Of a DNA stretch of 64,000 nt, positions 44,922-53,724 are shown in pieces. Position numbers and translations under genes: made by a program. The first letter of the stretch is position 1. The number at the start of each line of letters is the position of its first letter. The notes below the pieces were generated by a model. The model saw only the letters and a list, made by a program, of their open reading frames with translations, did no database searches and had not been told where the DNA came from. The stretch is from positions 1 to 64,000 of the forward strand of contig JADJAH010000019.1 of NCBI GenBank assembly GCA_016704345.1, written 5' to 3'. This DNA is from Ignavibacteria bacterium. Lineage in GTDB: Bacteria; Bacteroidota; Ignavibacteria; Tepidaquicellales; Tepidaquicellaceae.

Positions 44922-45437
44922 TTATTCAAATTCAATTCTTACTTTGCCTGATGCCACAGGTGTTCCGTCCTTCTTAAAAACGGTAACTTTGTAATCACCT
45001 GACTTGTAGAAAGTAACCTTATCAAAGAAGAAATAATCCTTCTCAGGTGAAACGTTATATGGCTGTGTATCAATTATTTCAGTACCACTCACAGTTTCTC
45101 TTTCAAGCCTTACATCAACTGAGCCAACACCTATAGGTTGCGCAGTCTTAAGCATAGCTGTAATGTATCCGCCCTTTGTTTTAATAAAGAACTTATCGCT
45201 CTTCCCAACTTCCTGACCGTCTGCTGTATATTCCTCGACAAAATACAATTGATTGCTTCCTGAAGAAGCGCTTGTATTACCTGAAGTCTCACTTTTGGTT
45301 GTCTCTTTCTTTGTCTCTTCTTTCTTCGTTTCTTCTTTGGTTACTTCTGTTTCCTTTTTGTTTCCACAGGCAACTATTAAACCAATGGAAATAAACATCG
45401 CGATGATGAATCCGGAAAATCCGTGAATGTTTTTCAT
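44922..45437 (-). CDS. Small lipoprotein, tandem paralogue 1
   Basis: A protein of 171 residues. The signal ends in a lipobox ('IGLIVACGNKK', Cys about 24), followed by a Lys/Glu/Thr-rich tether (about residues 27-62) and a globular part: 'LYFVEEYTADGQEVGKSDKF', 'GGYITAMLKTAQPIG', 'VTFYKSGDYKVTVFKKDGTPVASGKVRIEFE'. The globular part is clearly related to the two following genes, but this copy alone is lipid-anchored. A purine-rich ribosome site (AAAGGGAAAG) precedes the ATG. It is first in the three-gene cluster. Function unknown; it may anchor the soluble paralogues. Confidence 0.8.
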   Translation of the reverse strand: MKNIHGFSGFIIAMFISIGLIVACGNKKETEVTKEETKKEETKKETTKSETSGNTSASSGSNQLYFVEEYTADGQEVGKSDKFFIKTKGGYITAMLKTAQPIGVGSVDVRLERETVSGTEIIDTQPYNVSPEKDYFFFDKVTFYKSGDYKVTVFKKDGTPVASGKVRIEFE

Positions 45438-45492
45438 AACTTTCCCTTTAATTATTGAAATGTTTTCAAATTATCTTTACGCGCCAAGATAT

Positions 45493-46359
45493 TCAAGTAA
45501 TAAATTCCAAGGAGATATCTATTGATTTCACAGAATGAGTCAACGCGCCTGATGAAATAAAATCAACTCCTTTGATTTTTTTGTATCTGGAAATGTTGTC
45601 CAGACTTATTCCTCCTGATACTTCTATCTCAAAATTACCATCACATATTTCCACCGCTCTCTTTACATCTTCGACCGGAAAGTTATCAAGCATCACTCTG
45701 TCTACTATCCCCTTTCCGCTTTCAGCAACTATGCCAAGCTCTTCAAGATCCTTTACTTCAATCTCAACCGGTACATTAATTTTATTCCCCAACTTCTTCA
45801 GCTTCTCCATTGTGTTAATTATGCCGCCGTTGGCTTCAATGTGGTTATCTTTGATGAGCATCATATCGTCAAGCCGCATTCTGTGATTGGCACCTCCTCC
45901 AATCAGTACTGCCGCCTTTTCAAACAGGCGCATGTTTGGTGTTGTTTTTCTTGTATCGATTAATCTGATATTGTCATTCGAAAGCTTACGTGTAAGTTCA
46001 GATGTAGCAGTGGCTACTCCGCTCATGCGCTGTATGATATTCAAAGCGAGTCTCTCTCCAAGTAAAATTTTTCTGGTGTTTCCGGTGATCTCTCCGATCA
46101 CTTGCTTCTTTAAGATCTTCTCACCCTCTTTTACAAAAAACGTTACGCGGATCTTTTTGTCAATGATATGGAAAACTCTCCTGAAAATCTCGGCACCTGC
46201 CAGTATGCATGGTTCCTTTACCAGAACTTCAGCAATTGAATTCTTTACTCTTGGAATGAGAAGTTCTGAAGTGATATCACCCTTTCCTTTATCCTCTTCA
46301 ATTGCTGATTCAATGAGGATGTCAGCTTTCTTAAAATCAAAGTCTTTGTAAAAATTCAT
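45493..46359 (-). CDS. nadC: Nicotinate-nucleotide pyrophosphorylase (carboxylating)
   Basis: A protein of 288 residues with QPRTase motifs: 'EEDKGKGDITSELL', 'ERLALNIIQRMSGVAT', 'IRLIDTRKTTPNMRLFEK' (substrate-binding Arg/Lys), 'GGGANHRMRLDDMMLIKDNH' and 'EIEVSGGISLDNI'. It converts quinolinate and PRPP to nicotinate mononucleotide in NAD synthesis. nadA and nadB are not in the window. It starts one base after the thioesterase stop and is the last gene of an operon that begins with the FAD oxidase. Confidence 0.95.
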   Translation of the reverse strand: MNFYKDFDFKKADILIESAIEEDKGKGDITSELLIPRVKNSIAEVLVKEPCILAGAEIFRRVFHIIDKKIRVTFFVKEGEKILKKQVIGEITGNTRKILLGERLALNIIQRMSGVATATSELTRKLSNDNIRLIDTRKTTPNMRLFEKAAVLIGGGANHRMRLDDMMLIKDNHIEANGGIINTMEKLKKLGNKINVPVEIEVKDLEELGIVAESGKGIVDRVMLDNFPVEDVKRAVEICDGNFEIEVSGGISLDNISRYKKIKGVDFISSGALTHSVKSIDISLEFIT

Positions 46360-46360
46360 T

Positions 46361-46612
46361 TTATTTTTTGAAGTTACTTATAAGCAGATTAACAAAATCC
46401 TGAGGAGGCCTTGTTGGTTTCATTTTTTGAAAGTTAATAAACGAGTGAACAGTGTATCCGGTTGTAATCATCTTGTCTTTAAGCATTACTACATAATCTA
46501 TTCGGAACCTGACTTTGGGAATTTCCCTTATCTCAGTGCATATAGTCAACAGATCATCGTACTTTGCCGGGTAAACAAATTTTGCAAAAGCCTCAATAAC
46601 TGGCAGTCCAAC
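46361..46612 (-). CDS. Hotdog thioesterase (YbgC-like), 3' part of a frameshifted gene
   Basis: In this frame the protein continues from the 5' part as 'VGLPVIEAFAKFVYPAKYDDLLTICTEI' followed by 'KVRFRIDYVVMLKDKMITTGYTVHSFI', the second half of a 4-hydroxybenzoyl-CoA/acyl-CoA thioesterase fold. It lacks its own suitable start near the break (the internal ATG at 46549 would begin mid-domain). It must be read with the 5' part; adding one base near an A-rich run (about 46613-46625) joins them. Confidence 0.7.
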   Translation of the reverse strand, partial: VGLPVIEAFAKFVYPAKYDDLLTICTEIREIPKVRFRIDYVVMLKDKMITTGYTVHSFINFQKMKPTRPPQDFVNLLISNFKK

Positions 46613-46767
46613 GTTTCTTTTTCAAGCTCGGTATATGGCATACCAAGATTTCTGAGCAAATCATTTCTGCCCGCTTCAAAGTATTCAAGATATCGCGCAT
46701 TATTAACAACGCCCATCATGTCTGTATGAGCATAGAGAACGCGCAGTATTGTCTCTGATCTGATCAA
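46546..46767 (-). CDS. Hotdog thioesterase (YbgC-like), 5' part of a frameshifted gene
   Basis: It encodes 'ILRVLYAHTDMMGVVNNARYLEYFEAGRNDLLRNLG', the N-terminal signature of YbgC/4HBT thioesterases with the catalytic Asp in 'HTDMMGVV'. After 'YTELEKE' (about 46620) the homology moves to another frame, so the last about 24 residues are out of frame. Joined, the enzyme would be about 135 residues, normal for the family. The ATG overlaps the FAD-oxidase stop by four bases (ATGA), so it is coupled to it. Acyl-CoA thioesterase activity is a family expectation. Confidence 0.75.
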   Translation of the reverse strand: MIRSETILRVLYAHTDMMGVVNNARYLEYFEAGRNDLLRNLGMPYTELEKETLDCQLLRLLQNLFTRQSTMIC

Positions 46768-48047
46768 TCCTGATCAACAAATATCTTTCCGGGATTCATT
46801 ATATTATTCGGATCCATTGAATTTTTGATTTTCTTCATCAGCTCCAATTCGTTTTTTCCCAACGCAATTGGCAGATAGCTTTTTTGAGAATACCCAATAC
46901 CGTGTTCACCCGAAATTGTTCCTCCGAGCAAAACAGTCAGCTCAAAGATTTCCCTTATTGCCGTATCAAGATTTTTTTCCCAACTGGCAACGTCAAGCTT
47001 ATCCTTTAAAATATTCACATGTACGTTACCATCACCTGCATGACCATAACAAATAGTTGTGATTCCAAAATTTGAAGAAATCTCTTTCACACCTCTGATG
47101 AGTTCCGGAATTCGTGCGCGGGGAACAACAGTATCTTCTTCCTTATATTCTGAGATCGACTTTACCGCTTCACCAATACATCTCCTGAGCGACCATAGTT
47201 CATTCATTTTCTGGTTGTCCTCGGCTAAGATAACATCATAAGCACCGTTCTCCATCACAATTTCTGCAATAGTTTCAATATCCTTGTCAAGAGTTTCCTC
47301 ATAATTGCCGTCAACCTCAATAAGAAGCTGAGCATCTGCATCACCGTTCGGGAATTTCTTTCCCAGCTGATGTTCAGCTGCACGCATAGCCGAATTCTCC
47401 ATAAGCTCCAGTGCTGAGGGAGTTATGCCTGACTGAAAGATCCTTGAGACTATAAGTTGAGTAAGATTATATCCCGAGACATTTTTCAATACTCTGCCCC
47501 CGGCATTTACAATCTCTCCAGTCGGAGAGACAAATTCTATTCCAAGAACATAGTCTTTTGTAACACCATACTTAACCGCTCTCGGACCACCGGAACATTC
47601 AGCCAGATTCCCTCCGAGAAAAGAGCTGCCTCGTGAAGCAGGATCAGGGGGATAATATAGTCCGACTTTTTCACACTCATCCTGAAACACTTGTGTTATT
47701 ACCCCGGGTTCAACGATTGCCTGAAGATTCTCTTCGTCGATCTCAATAATTTTCTTAAAACGCTCCATTGAAATGCAGATACCGCCGTAAACAGGAAGGG
47801 CTCCACCAGACAGGCCGGTGCCCCCGCCTCTTGGTATAACCGGAATAAGAAGTTCATTTGCAAGTTTAACAATTGATGAGATCTCATGCGCCGTTGCTGG
47901 CTTAACGATTATATCAGGCTCAAAGGAAAGATTCTCTGTATAGTCTTTTGAATAAACAAATTTGGAATCGTTGTCCGTATAAACATTTTCCTTACCTACG
48001 ATATCTGACAGCCTTAATGTTATAGAATCACTTATCTTGTTTTGCAT
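46764..48047 (-). CDS. GlcD-like FAD-binding oxidase, apparently missing an internal segment
   Basis: A protein of 427 residues of the FAD-linked glycolate oxidase/D-lactate dehydrogenase family: 'VIPRGGGTGLSGGALP' (FAD pyrophosphate loop), 'VEPGVITQ', 'YYPPDPASRGSSFLGGNLAECSGGPRAVKYG', and the C-terminal 'YGHAGDGNVHVNIL', 'GTISGEHGIGYSQKSYLP' and 'NPGKIF'. Family members are usually about 460-500 residues and have 'GSEGTLGI' after 'LTQLIV'. Here 'NLTQLIV' runs directly into 'SRIFQSGITPSALELM', so about 45 residues are absent in frame (near 47443). It is either an inactive deletion variant or an assembly error. First gene of the nadC operon. Confidence 0.8.
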   Translation of the reverse strand: MQNKISDSITLRLSDIVGKENVYTDNDSKFVYSKDYTENLSFEPDIIVKPATAHEISSIVKLANELLIPVIPRGGGTGLSGGALPVYGGICISMERFKKIIEIDEENLQAIVEPGVITQVFQDECEKVGLYYPPDPASRGSSFLGGNLAECSGGPRAVKYGVTKDYVLGIEFVSPTGEIVNAGGRVLKNVSGYNLTQLIVSRIFQSGITPSALELMENSAMRAAEHQLGKKFPNGDADAQLLIEVDGNYEETLDKDIETIAEIVMENGAYDVILAEDNQKMNELWSLRRCIGEAVKSISEYKEEDTVVPRARIPELIRGVKEISSNFGITTICYGHAGDGNVHVNILKDKLDVASWEKNLDTAIREIFELTVLLGGTISGEHGIGYSQKSYLPIALGKNELELMKKIKNSMDPNNIMNPGKIFVDQD

Positions 48048-48297
48048 TGGGCAAAATACCCATATGAGTTTGAATATTCAATTTCTTACAATTGCCTCAA
48101 TGCTTTGAATTGAATTTGACTTGCTGAAAAGATCAAATGCTGTGAATTTTCGGGATTTAGACTTTCCCTTCGATCAGAATAAGTAGCGCTATCTCACAAT
48201 CATAATGGAACTAAGCTAAAAATTGCCAATTAGCAAAGTTAAGTTGTTATTAAAAATTATAATTCGTAATTTTGTTCACAAATCACGAAAACAATAT

Positions 48298-48807
48298 ATG
48301 AAACTAAATCTTAACACTATGTTTGGAAACAAGTCGAAGGAACCTTCCTACACAGAAGAAGTTAAGACACCCGTAAGAACATCTGCACCGCAACAGGAAA
48401 AAATCCTCACTTTAATTAGTGATGGGTGCAAGTTTGAAGGTAATCTTTCTTCTCCATCAACTACTAAGATTGACGGTCACATTGTAGGAAACTTACGCGG
48501 CGAAAGCGGCATCATAATCGGAGAGAAAGGAATTGTTGAAGGAAACATCAACGCCGTAGACATTACCATCTCAGGAACAGTAAAGGGTAACATTAAGGCT
48601 CACAGGCTCGAGCTCAAGAGAACCTGTTCTTTGGAAGGTGATATATCGGTTGAAGAACTGGTTACAGAATCAGGTGCGAAATTCAATGGTTCATCAAAGA
48701 TGGGTGAAGCAACTTCCAAGAGTAACATAATTGATATGAAAGATGCTGAGATTGAAATTCACTCAGACAATAAAACAAAGGATAAACCTGTTCTGAAGTT
48801 TCATTAA
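48298..48807 (+). CDS. Bactofilin-type cytoskeletal protein
   Basis: About 169 residues. The central domain has the bactofilin repeat pattern ('LISDGCKFEGNLSSPSTTKIDGHIVGNLRGESGI' and repeated 'VEGNI', 'VKGNI', 'LEGDI' turns of a right-handed beta-helix), flanked by flexible ends. Bactofilins polymerise without nucleotide and organise envelope sites. The start may be ATG 48298 or 48319 (MFGNKSKE, common in the family); neither has a clear ribosome site. It is monocistronic and ends at a strong bidirectional terminator shared with htrA. No lmdC/M23 peptidase partner is adjacent. Confidence 0.88.
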   Translation: MKLNLNTMFGNKSKEPSYTEEVKTPVRTSAPQQEKILTLISDGCKFEGNLSSPSTTKIDGHIVGNLRGESGIIIGEKGIVEGNINAVDITISGTVKGNIKAHRLELKRTCSLEGDISVEELVTESGAKFNGSSKMGEATSKSNIIDMKDAEIEIHSDNKTKDKPVLKFH

Positions 48808-48845
48808 TAACTTCGATACATCAGAACTTCAGTTTCATAAAGTTA

Positions 48846-48880
48846 AAAGGCACAGAACATAATATTCTGTGCCTTTATTA
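48846..48880. terminator. Bidirectional terminator between bactofilin and HtrA genes
   Basis: A 12-bp perfect stem, aaaggcacagaa (48846-48857) / ttctgtgccttt (48865-48876), with a 7-base loop and A/T runs on both sides lies between convergent genes. Confidence 0.9.
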
Positions 48881-48898
48881 TTTTAATTCGACTTGATC

Positions 48899-50137
48899 TT
48901 ACTTCGCAGGCTTCAGCTCAAATTCTATTTCTCTTTCGCTTCCTCCTCTTAAGATTTTCATCTTCAGCATATCACCGTTTTCAAGATCGTTTATTACGAA
49001 TATAAGATCTTGCTCATTTCTGATCTTTTCATTGTTTGCTTCTATTACAACATCTTCAGCCTTCAATCCTGCAATATCAGAAATGCCGCCCCGCTGTACC
49101 TCTGTAACAACTACTCCTATAGGTTTTTCAAGACCGAGGTACTTTGCAATTCTTTCATCAACAGCTTGTATTCTAAAACCTACATTGCAAGTTCTTTCAA
49201 TCTTTCCCTTTGTTTTTATCTCATCCATAATCTTCTTCACTCTGTTTATGGAAATCGAAAATCCAACACCTATGCTTCCCGAATTGAATTGACCTCCCGT
49301 AAAGATTATAGTATTCATCCCTATCACATCACCTTCCGCATTTACCAGTGGACCGCCTGAGTTTCCTGTGTTGATAGATGCATCGGTTTGTATCATGTCT
49401 TTATAAACTCTGTTACCATCAGCATTAACTTTCATATCAGTTGCACTGACTACACCTACTGTTACAGTTGGCTTATCATTTATCTCAAACAATCCAAAGG
49501 GATTTCCGAGAGCAATCACCCATTCACCTATGATAACATCATCAGAGTTTCCCAGTCTTGCAAAATCCAGATTGTCCTTTTCAATTTTCAGCACTGCAAC
49601 ATCCGAATTCCTGTCCGAGCCGATAAGCTTTGCTTCAACAGTTTCTCCGCTGGTTAGTGTCACGGAAATTTTAGTTGCATTTCCGGCAACGTGATCATTT
49701 GTCAGTATATAGCCATCTGAGCTGACAATGAATCCGGAGCCAAGGCCCTTTACCACCTGCTTCTGCGGAGGTCTGTTTCCAAAAAACTGCTTGAAGAAAG
49801 GGTCATTATCGAAAAAAGAAAATGGATCTTGATATTCCCTTACTTCTTCTACATTAATTCCGACTATAGCCGGTGAGATTCTCTTCACAGTTCTGGTAAT
49901 TGCATTCTCTCTTGAATCCGTTATGTCCTTGTTGACATCTTCGCCTGCGGCCTGTGTACTCTTGGCAATATTGCCGCTTGTATCACTGTTGTCGCCAGAG
50001 AAAAAATATTTTCCTATTGCTATGCCGGCAGCAAGCAACAAAAATAAAGCCAACGCAATGAGAACATTCTTGAGCATGTTTGAATTTGTGTCTCTTTGTT
50101 TTATTGCAGGATTAGTTTCTGAAATACTGTTTAACAT
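48899..50137 (-). CDS. HtrA/DegP-family serine protease with PDZ domain
   Basis: A protein of 412 residues: short cytoplasmic tail, membrane anchor ('MLKNVLIALALFLLLAAGIAIG'), trypsin-like domain with catalytic His ('LTNDHVAG'), Asp ('RNSDVAVLKI') and Ser ('TGNSGGPLVN'), then one PDZ domain ('DIAGLKAEDVVIEANNEKI'). It degrades or refolds misfolded envelope proteins. It is a one-PDZ DegS/HtrA-like form. The start is at 50137; ATG 50077 would also keep the anchor. It lies 18 bases after the transketolase subunit gene and is probably cotranscribed. Confidence 0.9.
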   Translation of the reverse strand: MLNSISETNPAIKQRDTNSNMLKNVLIALALFLLLAAGIAIGKYFFSGDNSDTSGNIAKSTQAAGEDVNKDITDSRENAITRTVKRISPAIVGINVEEVREYQDPFSFFDNDPFFKQFFGNRPPQKQVVKGLGSGFIVSSDGYILTNDHVAGNATKISVTLTSGETVEAKLIGSDRNSDVAVLKIEKDNLDFARLGNSDDVIIGEWVIALGNPFGLFEINDKPTVTVGVVSATDMKVNADGNRVYKDMIQTDASINTGNSGGPLVNAEGDVIGMNTIIFTGGQFNSGSIGVGFSISINRVKKIMDEIKTKGKIERTCNVGFRIQAVDERIAKYLGLEKPIGVVVTEVQRGGISDIAGLKAEDVVIEANNEKIRNEQDLIFVINDLENGDMLKMKILRGGSEREIEFELKPAK

Positions 50138-50155
50138 GTTTTACTTTACTGTTAT

Positions 50156-51112
50156 TTATTTCTTAAGATTTTTCTTAACCTTTTTATATATCGCATCACT
50201 GTCAATTTCGAATTTCTTCATAAGTTCAGATGCAATAATACCACTTTCACCAAAGCGATCATTGATTGCCACGAAGTCCATTTTTGTTGGATGATTGATA
50301 GCAAGTACTTCAGCAACCGCACCAAAGAGACCGCAAGTCCACTGATGATCCTCACATGTAATAACAAGTCCGGTTTCCTTCGCACCTTTGATAATCGTTT
50401 CCTTGTCAATAGGTTTTACAGTATGCATGTTTATAACTCTTGCTCCAATACCTTCCTTACTCAGTCTCTCTGAAGCTACAATTGCTTCCCAGACAAGGAG
50501 ACCGTTCGCTATAAGCGTGACATCATTTCCATCAATCAATGTATCAGCTTTGCCGAACTCAAACGGCGCGTTCATGTCAGTGAAGTTTGGTGATTTCTCT
50601 CTATAGAATCTTACATAAAACGGACCGTAAGTATTTATTGCAAGTCTTACGGCACGATATGTCTGATTGTAATCGCATGGTGTGATAACATTCATACCGG
50701 GAAGTATTCTCATTATGCCCACATCTTCAAATGATTGATGAGTTGCTCCGTCGGGACCAACTGTTATTCCGCAATGTGATGCGCAGATTTTGACATTCAT
50801 ATCACTATAGGCAAGTGACTGCCTGATTTGATCGAACGGTCTGCCGGTTGCAAATTCTCCGTACGTAGATGCAATCGGAATTTTTCCTGCAAGAGCAAGT
50901 CCAGCCGCTGTTCCAATCATATCCTGCTCGGCAACTCCAACAGAAATGAACCTGTCGGGATATGCATCCCTGAAAAAATTTGTCTTGACTGAACCTGTAA
51001 CATCTCCACCGAGAACAACCAAGTCCTTATTTATTTTTCCCTCGTCAACAAGGGCATCAGCAAATCCCTGCCTTGTTTCCTTTAATTCCGGATCTTCCAG
51101 ATTGAATATCAT
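50156..51112 (-). CDS. Transketolase, C-terminal (pyrimidine-binding) subunit
   Basis: A protein of 318 residues corresponding only to the C-terminal half of transketolase: 'RQGFADALVDEG', 'FISVGVAEQDMIGTAAGLALAG' (catalytic Glu region), 'CASHCGITVGPDGATHQSFED' and 'NMHTVKPID', 'CEDHQWTCGLFGAVAEVL'. In split transketolases the thiamine-diphosphate N-terminal subunit is usually encoded next door, but no such gene lies here; it must be elsewhere or the enzyme uses another partner. It heads a two-gene unit with htrA. The pentose phosphate or DXP-like role is inferred from the family. Confidence 0.9.
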   Translation of the reverse strand: MIFNLEDPELKETRQGFADALVDEGKINKDLVVLGGDVTGSVKTNFFRDAYPDRFISVGVAEQDMIGTAAGLALAGKIPIASTYGEFATGRPFDQIRQSLAYSDMNVKICASHCGITVGPDGATHQSFEDVGIMRILPGMNVITPCDYNQTYRAVRLAINTYGPFYVRFYREKSPNFTDMNAPFEFGKADTLIDGNDVTLIANGLLVWEAIVASERLSKEGIGARVINMHTVKPIDKETIIKGAKETGLVITCEDHQWTCGLFGAVAEVLAINHPTKMDFVAINDRFGESGIIASELMKKFEIDSDAIYKKVKKNLKK

Positions 51113-51302
51113 AATTGAGTTTTATTTTTGGCAAAATACTTTTTGCGGAATAGGTTTTCAATGTATTATGTTGGCGAGGAGTGATTTTCACAAAATTGTT
51201 TCATCTGAAAAAATGCCGGAACATCTTAAGTCACAAATTAGATGTTCCGGCTGAAATATATAGATACACAAAATGTGAAACCCAACTACAAGTTCTATTC
51301 GG

Positions 51303-53495
51303 CTAATGAGATGCTGAAATCAGTCCTGCTGAAATTGGTATCCTTGCAGTAATATATCTGAGCACATTGCCATCCACCATGATCATGTCAGAGGAATCCA
51401 CTATTTCATCACCATTTAGATCCGTTTTTGAAAATCCCAAGAGGTATTCGTGAGCATCATTACTCACGATTGATGCATCTGTAATATCAATTTGCCTGTC
51501 CTCATTAACATCACCGCTGTAAATATGTGCCTTTCCGTTTATAAGCTTCATGTTGTTTCCGTAAGCCTGCATGGTATCGCGGGTAAAATCATAGTACAAT
51601 GCCGAATTGTCGAAGTTAAGAATAGTATCTTTACTCCAGGTCTCAATTGAGTTGCGATGCTTCACGGATAGGAAATAACCTATTGATGCATCAGCCAGTG
51701 TAAAGATTGCAGAGGTATTGCCTTCAGGTGTAAGGATTGCCTTAACCGACTCAATTATTTCTGAAGGTGATTGATAGTCATGTATTCCAATCATAACTGT
51801 ATCGCTTCTTTGAACATAACCTTCCAGAAGTAAATTTGCAGACAGCACAGAACATTTTGAATTCAGCTTCTCAGGATCAGGACCGATTTCTAATGCCATA
51901 TCAGATTGAAAAAGCTGTCCCGCGTCAGAATATCTGCCTTCAATTTTTTTCCGGTAAATGAGATTCTGTTCATGTGAAGCAATACCTATAAAACAATTGT
52001 TTTCATTACCGGATTTAAATTGGTTCTTCAAAGTTGTTCCTGAGTTTGTTGCATTGTACTGAAACAGTATCTCGCCATTCTGATTTTCGGCGTGAAGCAG
52101 TCCAATTGCTGTCTGGAACGAAGCATAAGACAAAGAATCTCCGCCCTTAACATGCATTCTTTCAAAAGTGACAAGCAAAATATTTCCAGAGATCTTGTAA
52201 GAGATGTTGCTACCACTTTGACCGGCTGTATTGTCAAAGTCCATCCAAAGCGGAGCTATGAAATCTGAGGACTCTGATGGAAACAGGGCGCTGTCGTTCG
52301 GTTCATTTGCATATAACTGTTGACAATCCTTAAAAGCAATTATCCCGTTTAGCGATATATACAACGAATCATATGATCTGTCAAAAAATCGTATATCCTT
52401 GCCGGGAAGAAGAAAATCACCAAGGGCAAAATATCCGTTGTCAGTATCTCCTCTTAAAAGTCCGTGTGAAACATCCAAACCATTCTTTAATAATTGAAAA
52501 CTTCCCGTCGTGTCTTTCCAGCAATATTCGGGGCTTATGCTCTGAGGCTGATTGCAAAATTCGGACGAAGCATAATAATATCCGCCATCACCCGTTCCAG
52601 AACTGTATTGTCTTATTGAGAATGATCCGGAAAGCGTATCATTGAATCTATTCTGATCACTTACTAATCCCGAATAAATTCTGACTTCATATTCGCCCGG
52701 CTGATCAACTGCGATAGATGCAAACGATAATTCTTTTGTCTCACCTGCGGCGATGACTGTATTAACAGTTCGCACAAAACTGACCGGACCTTCTATACTG
52801 CATGTAATCGTGAACTCATTTGTTTGACCGTTCACGCCGGTATTTCGGATCACCGCTCCAGGGCTAATTGAATCTACTGAACATAAACCCACAACATCCC
52901 TCGGTGAAAGTATTTCGGAAATTGAAATGTCATTTTGCAAAATGTTTCCGACTTTGACATCGTCTATCCTAAGAATGTCACCATTTACATTGATGTGCTT
53001 GAAGCCTAGCCAGACAGTATCACCGGCAAACTGATTGAGACTGATCGCATATCTGCTGTACATTTGATGAGGAGGATAGTTGAGTCCGTCTCTTACCGTA
53101 AAAAGAAGTGTGTTCATTGATGCGGGTAGAGAGTCTGCAGTTGATGCATATATCTTCAGAGTATCATTATAGACTCTGTAAAATGTCTGACGGAGAAAAA
53201 ATACCAGTGAATCATCTTGCGTAGGAACTATTCTCTTTGACACCAGAAATGAGTTTCCAAAAGTAGTATCAAACTCACTTACCGCGCAGCCTTCGCCCGA
53301 CCTGCTGTATTTTTCCGACTTCATCCATTGACTGCCTAAACCCTGAATGTCGAAAATGCTCCAACCTTCCGGAGGGAATTCATTACCTGAAAAACTTTCT
53401 TCAATCTTCAGTTGCGCATTTGAAGATGTGTAAAACATGATTGATGCAAATACAAAAAACATAAACCTCAAGAATTCCCTGTAAGAGAAGTTCAT
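51303..53495 (-). CDS. Secreted protein, choice-of-anchor J domain plus dockerin-like module
   Basis: A protein of 730 residues: signal peptide ('FLRFMFFVFASIMFYTSSNAQ'), then a choice-of-anchor J/MAM-like domain ('ESFSGNEFPPEGWSIFDIQG', 'DSLVFFLRQTF'). Next come an Ig-like segment ('GAVIRNTGVNG.TNEFTITC'), a second beta region with 'FYSLYISLNGIIAF' and 'FIAPLWMDFDNTAGQ' patterns, and the shared C-terminal module ('VKHRNSIETWS', 'AYGNNMKL'). Its calcium loops are partly degenerate (GDVNEDRQIDITD, TDLNGDEIVDSSD) and about 12 residues follow. It is followed downstream (lower coordinates) by the transketolase gene and has a relative upstream. Extracellular; function unknown. Confidence 0.8.
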   Translation of the reverse strand: MNFSYREFLRFMFFVFASIMFYTSSNAQLKIEESFSGNEFPPEGWSIFDIQGLGSQWMKSEKYSRSGEGCAVSEFDTTFGNSFLVSKRIVPTQDDSLVFFLRQTFYRVYNDTLKIYASTADSLPASMNTLLFTVRDGLNYPPHQMYSRYAISLNQFAGDTVWLGFKHINVNGDILRIDDVKVGNILQNDISISEILSPRDVVGLCSVDSISPGAVIRNTGVNGQTNEFTITCSIEGPVSFVRTVNTVIAAGETKELSFASIAVDQPGEYEVRIYSGLVSDQNRFNDTLSGSFSIRQYSSGTGDGGYYYASSEFCNQPQSISPEYCWKDTTGSFQLLKNGLDVSHGLLRGDTDNGYFALGDFLLPGKDIRFFDRSYDSLYISLNGIIAFKDCQQLYANEPNDSALFPSESSDFIAPLWMDFDNTAGQSGSNISYKISGNILLVTFERMHVKGGDSLSYASFQTAIGLLHAENQNGEILFQYNATNSGTTLKNQFKSGNENNCFIGIASHEQNLIYRKKIEGRYSDAGQLFQSDMALEIGPDPEKLNSKCSVLSANLLLEGYVQRSDTVMIGIHDYQSPSEIIESVKAILTPEGNTSAIFTLADASIGYFLSVKHRNSIETWSKDTILNFDNSALYYDFTRDTMQAYGNNMKLINGKAHIYSGDVNEDRQIDITDASIVSNDAHEYLLGFSKTDLNGDEIVDSSDMIMVDGNVLRYITARIPISAGLISASH

Positions 53496-53662
53496 AATCT
53501 CTCCCGATTAATTGAAAAATTTTTGCTTGTCGTTTTGGGGAAAATTCTTTTGGGGTATTGCCGCTTAGAGTAACGGCGGAGAATGAAGCTGAGTGAGCTT
53601 GGGGTGTTGTGTTGCTCGTCAAAAGAATGCTTTTGTGAAGCAGAAGCATTCCCGGTGTTCCA

Positions 53663-53700
53663 AGAACCGGCAAGTACCTTTCTCTTATCCTACCGGTTCT
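53663..53700 (-). other. Hairpin in the intergenic region between two secreted-protein genes
   Basis: agaaccgg (53663-53670) / ccggttct (53693-53700) with a 22-base loop lies about 25 bases after the stop of the minus-strand gene 53725-55347. A second inverted segment (gaatgcttttg / cagaagcattc) lies at about 53624-53651. They may act as terminators, but no T-tract follows. Confidence 0.35.
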
Positions 53701-53724
53701 GTTTCAGAAAATTAAAGAATAACT

